A DNA stretch of 64,000 nucleotides, taken from the NCBI RefSeq assembly GCF_003925875.1, contig NZ_AP019309.1:2976001-3040000 (forward strand), given 5' to 3'. Position numbers and translations under genes: made by a program. Origin of the DNA: Intestinibaculum porci (lineage in GTDB: Bacteria > Bacillota_I > Bacilli_A > Erysipelotrichales > Coprobacillaceae). The first letter of the stretch is position 1. Every line of letters starts with the position of its first letter. The notes below the pieces were generated by a model, which saw only the letters and a list, made by a program, of their open reading frames with translations, was not told where the DNA came from and made no database searches. This document shows, one piece after another, positions 35,250 through 43,932 of the stretch.

Positions 35250-36228
35250 TAAATATGTGCTTTGAGGAATTCTGCCACAATGTTGAGCACGGTATCATTA
35301 TTAAAGCCAAGGAAACCATGGTTCGCATCATTGATCTTATAAAAAGTCACATCTTTCCCAAGGGATTTCATAGATTGATAAAGAAAGACGCTTTGCGAAA
35401 AAGGCACCAGCATATCACGACTGCCATGCATGATCAAAAGTGGTGGTGTGTCCTGATCAGCAGAAAAATAGCGCATCGGTATCGTCGCTTCCACAAGTTC
35501 GGGATGTTCTAAGACATTTTTCTGCCCAATTTCAAACCCTTCTGGACTTTGTGGATCATAGTGATTCTGGGCACTGGCATAATAGTTCATTAGTGAAAAA
35601 ATGGTTGGACCATACAAATCAACGATACAGTTCACCGCTGCTGAAACATGCTCATCATCCTCGCTTACTGGTGGCCGATCACCGGAAAGCCGGCAATTAA
35701 AGCGGTGTGAGCTCCAGAAGAGTCGCCGCCAAGGGCGATATGGTTGGAATCAATATGATAGCGTACCGCCTCTTGACGTAAAAAACGAATAGCGGCTTTC
35801 GTATCCTGCACCTGAGCTGGGAATGGGGCAAATTCTGAAGGACGATATTCTACAATGGCGATCGCAAATCCTTTTTCAGCTAAGCGTATTAAACGGGAAA
35901 TACTATTCCACAGCCACTGCTGATGAAAAGCCGATCCCTGCACATAAACAAGACATGGCTATTGTTTCTCTTGTTTATGGTTATCCTTAGGTTCCAAGAT
36001 AATCAGATGGAGGGGCTTTTTTTCTCCTGTTTTCTCATGCGTGCGGACACAATACACAACATCCGTATGGATATCCACCAGATATCCATATTCATCTTTT
36101 AAAGCATTAAGTTCTATGCATCCTTCTGGCACTTCCTCATCATGGGGAAATAAAGATGGATCAGCTGTATGCAGTGGCTCTTGTAAAGAGCGCTGCGTCC
36201 TTATTTTTTGGGGATCAAACATAACCAT
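35249..36228 (-). pseudogene. Alpha/beta-hydrolase (acetyl esterase type), nonsense plus frameshift
   Basis: Three fragments form one protein. The first (36228-35960) ends at an in-frame TAG (35957-35959), where KQEKQ would continue as PCLVYVQGSAFHQQW. The second carries the nucleophile elbow GGDSSGAHTAL and then loses frame near 35685 by a single missing base. The third gives DRPPVSEDDEHVSAAVNCIV, then the acid/histidine end PLLIMHGSRD and NDANHGFLGF. All catalytic elements can still be read, so inactivation looks recent. The ATG has AGAGGTA upstream. Original role: esterase of the BD-FAE/acetyl esterase family. Confidence 0.85.
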
Positions 36229-36348
36229 TACCTCTTTCCTTATCGTTTGTAAACAATACTTCTTATTTATATCTTGCCAAAAATAATAGGCTTAATCAAA
36301 GTCATTATTTTTACAATATGTTCCGTATTTGTCTTTCCTCATGGGCAC

Positions 36349-36388
36349 AAAAAAACTGCAGAAAGGGTAAGGATCCGCTTTCTACAGT
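36349..36388 (-). terminator. Intrinsic terminator
   Basis: CTGTAGAAAG / CTTTCTGCAG stem (one mismatch) followed on the minus strand by seven T residues. It ends the truncated flavin oxidoreductase gene. Confidence 0.85.
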
Positions 36389-36413
36389 CTGAAATTTCCG
36401 ATCTATTTGATCA

Positions 36414-36803
36414 TTAAATCTTTAAACCAGCCTGATAACCTTCTTGAATAGCCGTTAAAGCATTACCTGCTTTGACAGCACTGCCTACAGTGACAACTTC
36501 ATCGCAATATTTTTGAGCCAACTCAGTTAATGGATCATAAGCGCGATAACCAAACGCAGAAACAACAGTATGAGCCTCTATTGTGACATCTTTCCCGTCT
36601 TTTTCATAAACGACATGATCAGCGGTGATTTCTTTCACTTTCGCATTTGTAACTGTGCGCACATGCTGCTGTGTCATCATATCAAGTAAACACTGCTTGG
36701 TAATAGGCATCATATCTTTTAAGATTTCTGGCATCATTTCTAATACAGTGACAGGACCATTCGTATGGGAAATAAATTCTGCAGTTTCACAGCCGACTTC
36801 AGA
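36414..36803 (-). pseudogene. C-terminal fragment of an NADH:flavin oxidoreductase (Old Yellow Enzyme / dienoyl-CoA reductase type)
   Basis: About 129 residues in frame from 36803, starting SEVGCETAEFISHTNGPVTV. It contains VVSAFGYRAYDPL and VVTVGSAVKAGNALTAIQEG followed by YQAGLKI. This is the NAD(P)-binding end of two-domain flavin oxidoreductases such as 2,4-dienoyl-CoA reductase or BaiCD. The FMN-barrel half and the 4Fe-4S region are missing. The sequence joins, head to head, a truncated recombinase gene at about 36803, so an insertion plus deletion removed its front. Confidence 0.85.
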
Positions 36804-37383
36804 ACTTCTCCTATTTTCTGTTCTTTATGGGACAGGCGCCCGAGTGAGTGAATTGATTTCCATCCATGTTTCTGATCTTAGATTAGACAAAGAGCACTCA
36901 ATGATTGTACTCCATGGCAAAGGAAACAAAGTGCGCAGACTGCCGATCTCTAAAGATCTTAGCACGATGATAACATGTTATTTAAAAGGTGATGATTATG
37001 TAGACTGGGATAGCCTTGGCTATCTATTCTATTCACAGCAGCACGCACCTTATACAAGATTTGCAATCAATTATATGATAAACAGCTGGAAAAAAGGTGT
37101 GAATGAAATCTATCCTAATGTTCTTCCTGAACATATTCATCCACATATGATCAGACATTCAAATGCAACGCATCTTCTCGATGAAAGTGTAGATCTCTAT
37201 GAGATCAAAATGTTTTTAGGTCATGCCAGCATTGAAACCACTCAAATCTATGCAACCCCAGATTTAGGAAAAATCAAAGTAGATATTGAGAAAGCTGCAG
37301 CAAATATTCAGATAAATAATAAATATGATGAACTTAAAACAGGAGAGCTGATAAATTTCTTAGAGAACCTAATTAACAAATAA
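36804..37383 (+). pseudogene. Tyrosine recombinase catalytic domain, 5'-truncated
   Basis: The recognisable part begins at LLLFSVLYGTGARVSELI (box I arginine). It continues through LHGKGNKVRRLPI, HIHPHMIRHSNATHLL (His-x-x-Arg) and the tyrosine in TTQIYATPDLGK, ending 37383. The N-terminal core-binding domain is missing because the gene abuts the oxidoreductase fragment. The open frame upstream of 36804 is only antisense of that fragment. Resembles recombinases of transposon-like elements rather than XerC/D. A long inverted repeat follows immediately. Confidence 0.8.
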
Positions 37384-37448
37384 TTATGTTAAGTATTATG
37401 GCGAAAATTCCCTTTAAAATGGGAATTTACCGCCAAAACTTAACATAA
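37384..37448. repeat. 65-bp inverted repeat, likely end of the recombinase element
   Basis: TTATGTTAAGT (37384-37394) and ACTTAACATAA (37438-37448) are perfect arms. Further in, TGGCG / CGCCA and AATTCCC / GGGAATT pair. It directly follows the recombinase stop. It could be the element terminus/recombination site or a bidirectional terminator. Confidence 0.75.
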
Positions 37449-37473
37449 ACAAAAAAAGCATGTGCAATTCACA

Positions 37474-37502
37474 AAGACCAATCCTGTTTATAGACTGGTC
37501 TT
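37474..37502 (-). terminator. Hairpin downstream of the 20-residue peptide gene
   Basis: AAGACCA / TGGTCTT arms with a longer loop, 8 nt past the peptide stop on the minus strand. The U-tract is weak (TTTG), but position fits a terminator. Confidence 0.55.
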
Positions 37503-37509
37503 CATTATT

Positions 37510-37572
37510 TTACTTTCTTTTCATAATCGCCATAATAGCACCGATAACAGCAACAACAATTATAACACCCAT
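37510..37572 (-). CDS. 20-residue hydrophobic peptide
   Basis: Reads MGVIIVVAVIGA then IMAIMKRK: a fully hydrophobic stretch with a basic KRK tail. AAAGGAC is 7 nt before the ATG. A promoter-like pair and a terminator hairpin bracket it, giving a complete tiny transcription unit. It lies 160 nt downstream of an FtsX-type ABC permease in a locus with a LytTR two-component system. Could be a secreted or membrane-active peptide, a signal, or a type I toxin-like peptide. Too short for family assignment. Confidence 0.5.
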   Translation of the reverse strand: MGVIIVVAVIGAIMAIMKRK

Positions 37573-37595
37573 AATTATGTCCTTTTAACTTAGCT

Positions 37596-37623
37596 GTATT
37601 ACATCTCCCATTTGTTTATCCAA
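37596..37623 (-). promoter_or_regulatory. Candidate promoter of the 20-residue peptide gene
   Basis: Minus-strand -35 TTGGAT (37618-37623), 16-bp spacer, -10 TAATAC (37596-37601), 24 nt before the peptide start codon. Confidence 0.5.
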
Positions 37624-37734
37624 TACTTCAACAATGTTTATAAAGTATTAATTTATATAATATTAGCTGAATCCATTGTTTTCCGTAGATACACGAAAGA
37701 CAGCTTCATTGATATTTTTCAAATCCGGATTCTC

Positions 37735-39516
37735 TTATTTTATTGAAAGTTTCTTCATATTGATAAGAGGAATTAAATAACTACTGCAGACTATTAAAAT
37801 CATGCAGATCACATCAGGGAGATAAACCGGACGATAGACAAAGATATCAACATGGATAAAACTATGGCTCAAGTAAGAGAATAAAAGACCATTGGTTATT
37901 GATAATACAAAAAGAATGACAATGCCATGGATCATACTATTTGTAAGGATTAACTTCTTAAGTGATGAAGGAGTCATGCCTAAGGTCCTTAAAATCATCA
38001 GTTCTTCTTGATAGTAATAGAGATCACCACTCAGTAATGAGACATACAGTAACGTTCCAATCAGGACAAATAATCCATAGATTATTGTGGCAATAACACT
38101 ATAAAAAGCTTTTGCATGAGTAATATAAGCGTTGACATCATCTCTTGTTAGACTATATAAGTGTAAGGATGTTAAATATCTTTTAAGGGACCTTGTATCT
38201 CCTTTAGTATCAAAAAGTAAGCGTCGTGGCTGATCCGGATGAATCTTCTGATAAGCTTGAGTAGGCAAATAGAACGTAACTTCACTCCCATAAGTAACGA
38301 CATTACGTTCTTCGCTAACGGTCGGATTCATCGCGCAGATAGCCATAATTTTATAGGAATAACGTTTACTTTTTCGTGTTATATGAATAGTTTCACCAAC
38401 ATGAAAATATCTTTTGGTGTGGTTCACTTTCCCATCATTTGCTAAAAGGGTATGGCGATCATAATCTAAGCCATAAATAATATACTTACCGCTTTTCAAC
38501 TTTTTTTCATCGATATGACCACTCAGTACCTTCATTTTATGAAGAACATAGGCATCGGCTCCATATAAGTTAAAAGCGTAAGTGTGCTTTTTGATCTTGG
38601 GATAGACATCACCCGTTACTGGTGATGTTGCTGGAAGCTTTACCTCCAAGCCAATAGAATGATCTAGGTTATAATATAATGCACCACCTATTTGATATTC
38701 AGGACGCTTCTTTATATTATTGATCACCTGACTTGATAGAGTTTCTTGAGGTGATAAATCAACATCAGGATCAAAGTCAGAGATAATAATAGGATCAATC
38801 TTAGTGACTAAACAATCACTCTTTAATAACATTTTGTTATATTGAGCAGCATCTAGACTCGCTGCAAAAGTAAAAAGAAAGCTTAATCCCACTGTGCCAA
38901 TGACGATAAGCAAGATAATGGTATTGATATAACGTATATGACTTAAGAAATTTTTTAAGTAGATATTATGTACTTGAGAATGTTTTTCTACGCGTTCCCG
39001 TGGTTCCTTTACAACTATATTTAAATCAATAATAACTATTAATATCAGAAAAAGATTCAACCCTATCATCAGTCCACAAGCTTTTAATAAGGTCAGAAAC
39101 GGTATATGTATGACTATCCCGGCAATAATAGAACCAGTAAAACTTACAATAGTAGCAACTAAGACAATGGCTTTGATGGCCAGTAAAGCTTCTTTGACAA
39201 ATAAACTGCCGACTTCTTCAATCGTGAAGCCAATCAGTCTTAATTGTTTGATTTCATCATTTCGCCATGTAGTCTTTAAATGAAGAAACATGCATAAAAA
39301 CAAGCTGTTAAAGACTGTTAATATAATTACTATGGGAAAGAAAAAACGATGGAGATAAAGCGTATAAAAACTATTTGGCTCGACATAAAAGTAAAGCAAG
39401 CTCCCCCCTAAAAGAACATTGAGTAAACACATCCATACACTCATAACCTGAAATGGCAGATAGCTATGTTTATAAACATCATAGTATCGCCTTGATAATT
39501 CTTTAAGTACATTCAT
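37735..39516 (-). CDS. FtsX/BceB-type ABC transporter permease
   Basis: 593-residue membrane protein. N-terminal helices (about 20-160) are followed by another helix pair near 195-220. A large extracytoplasmic domain (~230-450) comes next, and three C-terminal helices (LSITNGLLFSYLSH, CMILIVCSSYLIPL) end the chain. The cytoplasmic segment RNDEIKQLRLIGFTIEEVG and the late ELMILRTLGMTPSSLKKLI are the typical coupling regions of MacB/FtsX permeases. AAAGGAG precedes the ATG. Its ATPase is probably the one at 40229. Such pairs handle antimicrobial peptides or lipoproteins. Lies in a LytTR-regulated locus. Confidence 0.8.
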   Translation of the reverse strand: MNVLKELSRRYYDVYKHSYLPFQVMSVWMCLLNVLLGGSLLYFYVEPNSFYTLYLHRFFFPIVIILTVFNSLFLCMFLHLKTTWRNDEIKQLRLIGFTIEEVGSLFVKEALLAIKAIVLVATIVSFTGSIIAGIVIHIPFLTLLKACGLMIGLNLFLILIVIIDLNIVVKEPRERVEKHSQVHNIYLKNFLSHIRYINTIILLIVIGTVGLSFLFTFAASLDAAQYNKMLLKSDCLVTKIDPIIISDFDPDVDLSPQETLSSQVINNIKKRPEYQIGGALYYNLDHSIGLEVKLPATSPVTGDVYPKIKKHTYAFNLYGADAYVLHKMKVLSGHIDEKKLKSGKYIIYGLDYDRHTLLANDGKVNHTKRYFHVGETIHITRKSKRYSYKIMAICAMNPTVSEERNVVTYGSEVTFYLPTQAYQKIHPDQPRRLLFDTKGDTRSLKRYLTSLHLYSLTRDDVNAYITHAKAFYSVIATIIYGLFVLIGTLLYVSLLSGDLYYYQEELMILRTLGMTPSSLKKLILTNSMIHGIVILFVLSITNGLLFSYLSHSFIHVDIFVYRPVYLPDVICMILIVCSSYLIPLINMKKLSIK

Positions 39517-39740
39517 AGAGATCGCTCCTTTAAAGATGTTTTTTACGACAAATATTATGCAATTGAGGTAAAAATAATAAATTGGTATTTAAGTTAAAAT
39601 TAAACAACCGTTTTTTGATATTTATATAATCAGGAAGACTACATCAAAAAATTTGAATATATAAGATGTAATAATAAAATATTTAATTATATGTTCTTTT
39701 CTATACGAAATTAGAATTTCATTCACTGTTCGATTAAGGA

Positions 39741-40248
39741 TCAAAGGTTTGATGCCTTTATATAAAAGCTGGTTATATGCTTGAATTGTTTCACTATTTG
39801 TTCTAATAAAGTTATAATAAAAATAATTAAGGCAACAGCAAAAGAATAGAATAATAGTCTTTCCTGATTAGGCATAGTAAAATTAAAAAAAACATACTTT
39901 AATAAATGCCTTTCTCCAAAAAATCCCTTCTATAATCATTATTTCTTTTTCAAACAAAGATTGAATATCATTTAAGGTAAAGCCTAATATCCTTAATTGA
40001 TGTATTAGTAAATGTTCCCAACTCATTTTCATATCTAAAGCAGAATTTAATACATAAACTTCCAAACCAGAGCTTAATAACAACTCAAATAAGTATGGCG
40101 TATTCAATATTCCTGATTCTATTTTAGTATAACTTACAATTAAGCTATAAATATCTATAATAAGTATATATAATATTAGAGCAAAGAATAATGGTATATA
40201 TTTCCACTTATATTTCATAAAATTTCTTTTAATGATTAATAATTTCAT
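39741..40248 (-). pseudogene. Broken FtsX-type permease
   Basis: The intact part is about 120 residues, beginning MKLLIIKRNFMKYKWKYIPL. It contains HLLIHQLRILGFTLNDIQSL, matching the coupling segment of the permease at 37735. Frame is lost at a run of eight T (about 39887-39894). A further membrane-like segment, MPNQERLLFYSFAVALIIFI, is readable in another frame before a TGA at 39741. Start overlaps the ATPase gene by 20 bp. This was probably the original partner permease of that ATPase. A homopolymer slip or sequencing error could also explain part of the damage. Confidence 0.6.
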
Positions 40249-40927
40249 TCTTGATATCCTTTACAATTTTTCCATCTTCTATAGTAATAATTCGATTAGT
40301 ATATTGGGTCAAAAATTTATTGTGTGTTATCATTATAATTGTTTGTTTAAATTCTTCATTTAATTTCTTTAGAAGTTTAACTGTATTAATAGAATTTTTG
40401 TGATCTAAGCTTCCCGTCGGCTCATCTGCTAATACAATTTTTGGTTTAGTCATAAGTGCTCGAGCAATAGCAACTCTTTGTTGTTGTCCTCCCGACATTT
40501 GAATAGGATATTTTTGCATTTGATTTTCTATTTCTAAATATTTAATTATTTGATTTAAATACTGTTTGTCTATATCCTTGTTAGAAATTTTACAAGGCAA
40601 AGTGATATTTTCATACCCAGTTAACATATTTAGTAAATTAAACTTTTGAAATACAATACCAATATTTTCCCTTCTCATTATTGTCAAATCAGGTTCTTCC
40701 AACTCAGTAATATCCTTACCATTTATGCTAATCTCACCTGAAGTTGGTTTAAGGATTCCAGACATCAATTCAATTAATGTTGTTTTCCCACTTCCTGATG
40801 CGCCTAAAATAGAAACAAATTGACCCTCTTCAATTGTTAAATTGATACCATCAATTGCTTTAACGAGGTTATCGTTATTCCCATAATATTTCTTTAAGCC
40901 TTCTATTTTTAAAATAATTTCACTCAT
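40229..40927 (-). CDS. MacB/BceA-type ABC transporter ATPase
   Basis: 232 residues with Walker A LGASGSGKTTLI, Q-loop FQKFNLLNMLTGYEN, signature MSGGQQQRVAIARAL, Walker B IVLADEPTGSLD and H-loop MITHNKFL. All motifs are intact. The longer frame begins at 40960; GAGGAC favours the ATG at 40927. Partner of FtsX-type permeases: the broken one immediately downstream and the intact one at 37735. Family roles include export or resistance to peptides. Upstream 385-bp spacer holds a radical-SAM-like remnant and LytTR-type repeats. Confidence 0.9.
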   Translation of the reverse strand: MSEIILKIEGLKKYYGNNDNLVKAIDGINLTIEEGQFVSILGASGSGKTTLIELMSGILKPTSGEISINGKDITELEEPDLTIMRRENIGIVFQKFNLLNMLTGYENITLPCKISNKDIDKQYLNQIIKYLEIENQMQKYPIQMSGGQQQRVAIARALMTKPKIVLADEPTGSLDHKNSINTVKLLKKLNEEFKQTIIMITHNKFLTQYTNRIITIEDGKIVKDIKNEIINH

Positions 40928-41053
40928 AAAATAGTCCTCACTATTAATATATTTACACAAATTAATTTAAAGAGAAATCACTCTCAACCACAAAGTACTA
41001 ATTAATACTTTAAACACAGATACTTGAATAATATCGCTTATCGTTATACCTAC

Positions 41054-41188
41054 TCATTCCATTATTTTTAAAATTGTATAAGGACAATAGCTACATATTA
41101 AATTACACTTTTGTGTTTCCTGAAGTATTTGATGAGATAAACAAGTTTCTAACAGGAATTTTAATCTTTCATATTTATATTTTTCCAT
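41054..41188 (-). pseudogene. Short radical-SAM-like remnant, 44 residues
   Basis: An open frame beginning MEKYKYERLKFLLETCLSHQ and containing TQKCNLICSYCPYT. The CxxxCxxC spacing and surrounding residues match the [4Fe-4S] motif of radical SAM enzymes, as in N-terminal regions of SPASM peptide maturases. The frame stops 7 residues after PYT. No ribosome site is evident; a 16-codon frame (41225-41175, AAAGGATGTGA upstream) overlaps its start. It could be the stub of a lost RiPP maturase, or chance. Remainder of 40961-41345 shows no gene. Confidence 0.35.
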
Positions 41189-41291
41189 AACGCCAGATTT
41201 TCCAAAAGTTGTAGAAAAGTAACATAACTATCACATCCTTTATTACCTTTTCATTTCACTATTCTAATTCCTTCTCCGATAAAAAAAAGAA

Positions 41292-41337
41292 TTACAGTAT
41301 GAACGTCACATATATATGATGAACGTCATAACTGTAA
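41292..41337 (-). promoter_or_regulatory. LytTR-type direct repeats
   Basis: ATGAACGTCA occurs at 41299-41308 and 41319-41328 (20-bp period). On the minus strand each reads GACGTTCAT, close to the LytTR-family consensus with central GTT. The set is flanked by TTACAGT and ACTGTAA. It lies just downstream of the AgrC-like gene and upstream of the ABC genes, so it is the probable target of the LytTR regulator at 42645. Confidence 0.6.
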
Positions 41338-41345
41338 ATCTTTTT

Positions 41346-42629
41346 CTAAAGAATAACTATTGTTTGGAAAATCCCATTATTACAACTATATTGAATATCC
41401 CCATTATGTTTTTTTACTATGTCTTCGACATTTTTCAATCCATAACCATGTTCTGTATGATTAATTTTAGTTATTTGAGGGCGCTTACTAATTTTTTTAT
41501 TTACATTACAGGAGTTTCTTATTTTTAACAAAAAGTGTCCTTGTAAAGTCTTAACAACAATTTCTAAATCTTTATCTCCCGGTACCATTGAAGCAGCTTC
41601 AATGGCATTGGAAAGTAAATTTGAGAAAAGAATGCATAATTCGAATATCTCAATTTCAATATGATCATGAGCATCAAATGTAAACTGCCAGTTAATTGAC
41701 GCAATCTCAGCTTTTTTTCGATAATGATCAATAATTGAATCTACGCTTGAAATATAAATGTACTGATGAATATTTTCTATAGATATGAAATTCTCCATTT
41801 GCTTTAAATAACTTCTTAAATCATCAACTTTATGTTCCTTGGCTAAAGAATCCAATATAAGCAAATGTGACTTTAAATCATGCCTTAGTTTTCTACGCTG
41901 TTCATCCTCTAATATGAGCTTTCTATAATAGTTTTCCTGATTAATTAAATAATCATTATATCTTGCATTATATAATCTAAATTGAAAGTTCTTCGCTTCT
42001 GTGAATTGATGAATAATAAAAAGGACAAAGAAAATGAATGTTCCCAATAAACTTAAAACCTCTAATAGCTCGCATTTCTCTTGGGTAAATACAAATCCGT
42101 TTTCCATAACATATTGGGAAAATGAAACTGTTGTTAACAAACTGATCCCACCGATCAAAGCAATTGCATACTGAGCCTTTGTTTTAAAAAAAGGTGTTTC
42201 CATTTTATCAGCGATCAAAAAGTACAATATACTTACACAAATAATTGTTCCTGCTTCAGAAAGAACACCATAAGAAATCGAATTCATAACAAGTATTTGC
42301 GAAGCTCTTATAACCTTTGCAATTACAAGTGTCATTGTGATATTTATCGTTGTACTTACAATAAAATTAAATGGCATAAATAACGCTATACTCTTCATTT
42401 TTTCGTTTGAAATCAAAAAACAATTAATCATCCCAGCTGTAAGTGGAATGATTAATTCATATAAAATATCCCATTGATAATAGCATGCCAGTAACTCAAA
42501 AGCAGATGAAATAAGTAACAAAATTGGACTGATTTTATTAAACAGTTTTCCTTTTACACCTAATAATGCTTTATACACTAAAGTATAAATAATAATTTCT
42601 TCCAGATTATAAATAATATAGTAGATCAT
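41346..42629 (-). CDS. AgrC-like sensor histidine kinase (GHKL type)
   Basis: 427 residues. About six membrane helices fill residues 1-205. The H-box is LRHDLKSHLLILDSLA with the phospho-accepting His, followed by the N-box LFSNLLSNAIEAAS and a GYGLKNVEDIVKKHNG loop. This layout is that of AgrC/ComD peptide-sensing kinases. It ends 15 nt after its partner regulator gene begins upstream (42645). No AgrD/AgrB genes are visible, so the signal is unknown. A hydrophobic peptide gene lies at 37510. Confidence 0.9.
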   Translation of the reverse strand: MIYYIIYNLEEIIIYTLVYKALLGVKGKLFNKISPILLLISSAFELLACYYQWDILYELIIPLTAGMINCFLISNEKMKSIALFMPFNFIVSTTINITMTLVIAKVIRASQILVMNSISYGVLSEAGTIICVSILYFLIADKMETPFFKTKAQYAIALIGGISLLTTVSFSQYVMENGFVFTQEKCELLEVLSLLGTFIFFVLFIIHQFTEAKNFQFRLYNARYNDYLINQENYYRKLILEDEQRRKLRHDLKSHLLILDSLAKEHKVDDLRSYLKQMENFISIENIHQYIYISSVDSIIDHYRKKAEIASINWQFTFDAHDHIEIEIFELCILFSNLLSNAIEAASMVPGDKDLEIVVKTLQGHFLLKIRNSCNVNKKISKRPQITKINHTEHGYGLKNVEDIVKKHNGDIQYSCNNGIFQTIVIL

Positions 42630-42644
42630 CAGCGTTAATCTCCA

Positions 42645-43340
42645 TTAAAGTTTATTCTTTAAATAATTAAAGTACTGTTCCTTAGCATCCTTTTTGTAAT
42701 GTCTGCCTACTGGCAATTTAATATTATTAATCATCATTATATCGCAGCCTGAAAAGTCTTTAATATAATCTAAGTTCACTAAATATGATTTATGGACTCT
42801 CATAACATTGAAGTCATTCATTTTTCTTTCCCATTCTTTTAAGTTTCCATCAACCATAATCTCTTTATTATGTGTACATATTTCACAATAATTTCCTGCA
42901 GCATGAACATAAAGAATATCGCACTGACGGATGAAAAATGTATGCTGCCCGTCATTGCACTGTACGACTTCAGAATGATGGATACTGTTTTCTACTTGTT
43001 TAATATATTTTATAATATTTCCATATGTCACCGGCTTTTCAAGAAAGCCGATTGTTTTTACACTAAAAGCCACTGGCATAAACTCTTTATGAGCGGTCAC
43101 AAAAACAACACGCCAAATGTAATCTAGATCAACCAACGCTTTTAAAATATCTATTCCATTTTCTTTACCTAGCTCAATATCCAGAAATAAAAGATCTACC
43201 CTATATTGATATGAAAGGATTTCTTCACCTTTCGCAAATAAGACAATATCACATTCACCCGCATCTAAATACTCTCTAATATAATCATATATTTGTTGCC
43301 TAAATATAGGCTCATCATCACAAATACCTATTCTAATCAT
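42645..43340 (-). CDS. LytTR-family response regulator (AgrA-like)
   Basis: 231 residues. The receiver domain (1-120) has ICDDEPIFRQQI, phospho-acceptor Asp in LLFLDIELGKENG and a conserved Lys in GFLEKPVT. The LytTR DNA-binding domain (~130-231) has ILYVHAAGNYCEI, VMRVHKSYLVNLDYI and KLPVGRHYKKD. First gene of the two-component operon, read before the kinase. Likely binds the direct repeats at 41292-41337 and controls the ABC/peptide locus. 43341-43601 upstream is AT-rich without genes. Confidence 0.92.
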   Translation of the reverse strand: MIRIGICDDEPIFRQQIYDYIREYLDAGECDIVLFAKGEEILSYQYRVDLLFLDIELGKENGIDILKALVDLDYIWRVVFVTAHKEFMPVAFSVKTIGFLEKPVTYGNIIKYIKQVENSIHHSEVVQCNDGQHTFFIRQCDILYVHAAGNYCEICTHNKEIMVDGNLKEWERKMNDFNVMRVHKSYLVNLDYIKDFSGCDIMMINNIKLPVGRHYKKDAKEQYFNYLKNKL

Positions 43341-43735
43341 TATCTATATATCCTTTCAAATCAATCCAATACTCACAAATTCATTATTGTTATAATACAA
43401 TTTAAGTTCTCTTGTAAAGATAATCTTTATCTTTCTAGATTATTAGAAATACATCTATTGTATTAGTATAATTTATATATAATTAAAATCTGTCATTAAG
43501 ATTAATCTTGATGAATACTATATGTTTTATCTCATTTCACTCCATTAATGAATGCTACTTTTTTTGCAATCAAGATCGTAGATGAGACCTAGTTAATATA
43601 TCTTAACTTCCAATGATATTTGCACTAAATAGGTATTAAATCTTTATATGGAGAAATATTTCACTTTCTACAGTATGATTTGTGCTATCTTCCTTCTTCA
43701 CCATGCAGGATAGCCTCTTTAATATATATTTCATC

Positions 43736-43924
43736 TTATTTCGATACATGTTCTAGTGTTTCGCATAAACTGCGATTTCGTCTTTTCATAACATTTGCAT
43801 CAATGTCAAAAGACTTCAGAATTGTTTTCTGCGTTTTGGTTGGCGCATGATCAAGAATATAGTTTCCCTGAGAACATCTCATCAGTTCTATTTTCTCAAG
43901 TTCCCTAACCGCAGCTGGTACATT
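43736..43924 (-). pseudogene. C-terminal piece of the outer IS transposase
   Basis: About 62 residues (VPAAVRELEKIELMRCSQG, then DHAPTKTQKTILKSFDIDAN) homologous to the C-terminus of the transposase at 44072. Reading across the inserted IS, RLNYM from the fragment at 45923 continues into NVPAAVRELE here, restoring the full protein. Not functional alone. Confidence 0.88.
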
Positions 43925-43932
43925 CATATAAT

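Noticed and set aside
36625-36803. N-terminal part of the recombinase open frame
   Set aside because: This stretch is the antisense of the flavin oxidoreductase fragment; recombinase homology begins only at about 36804.
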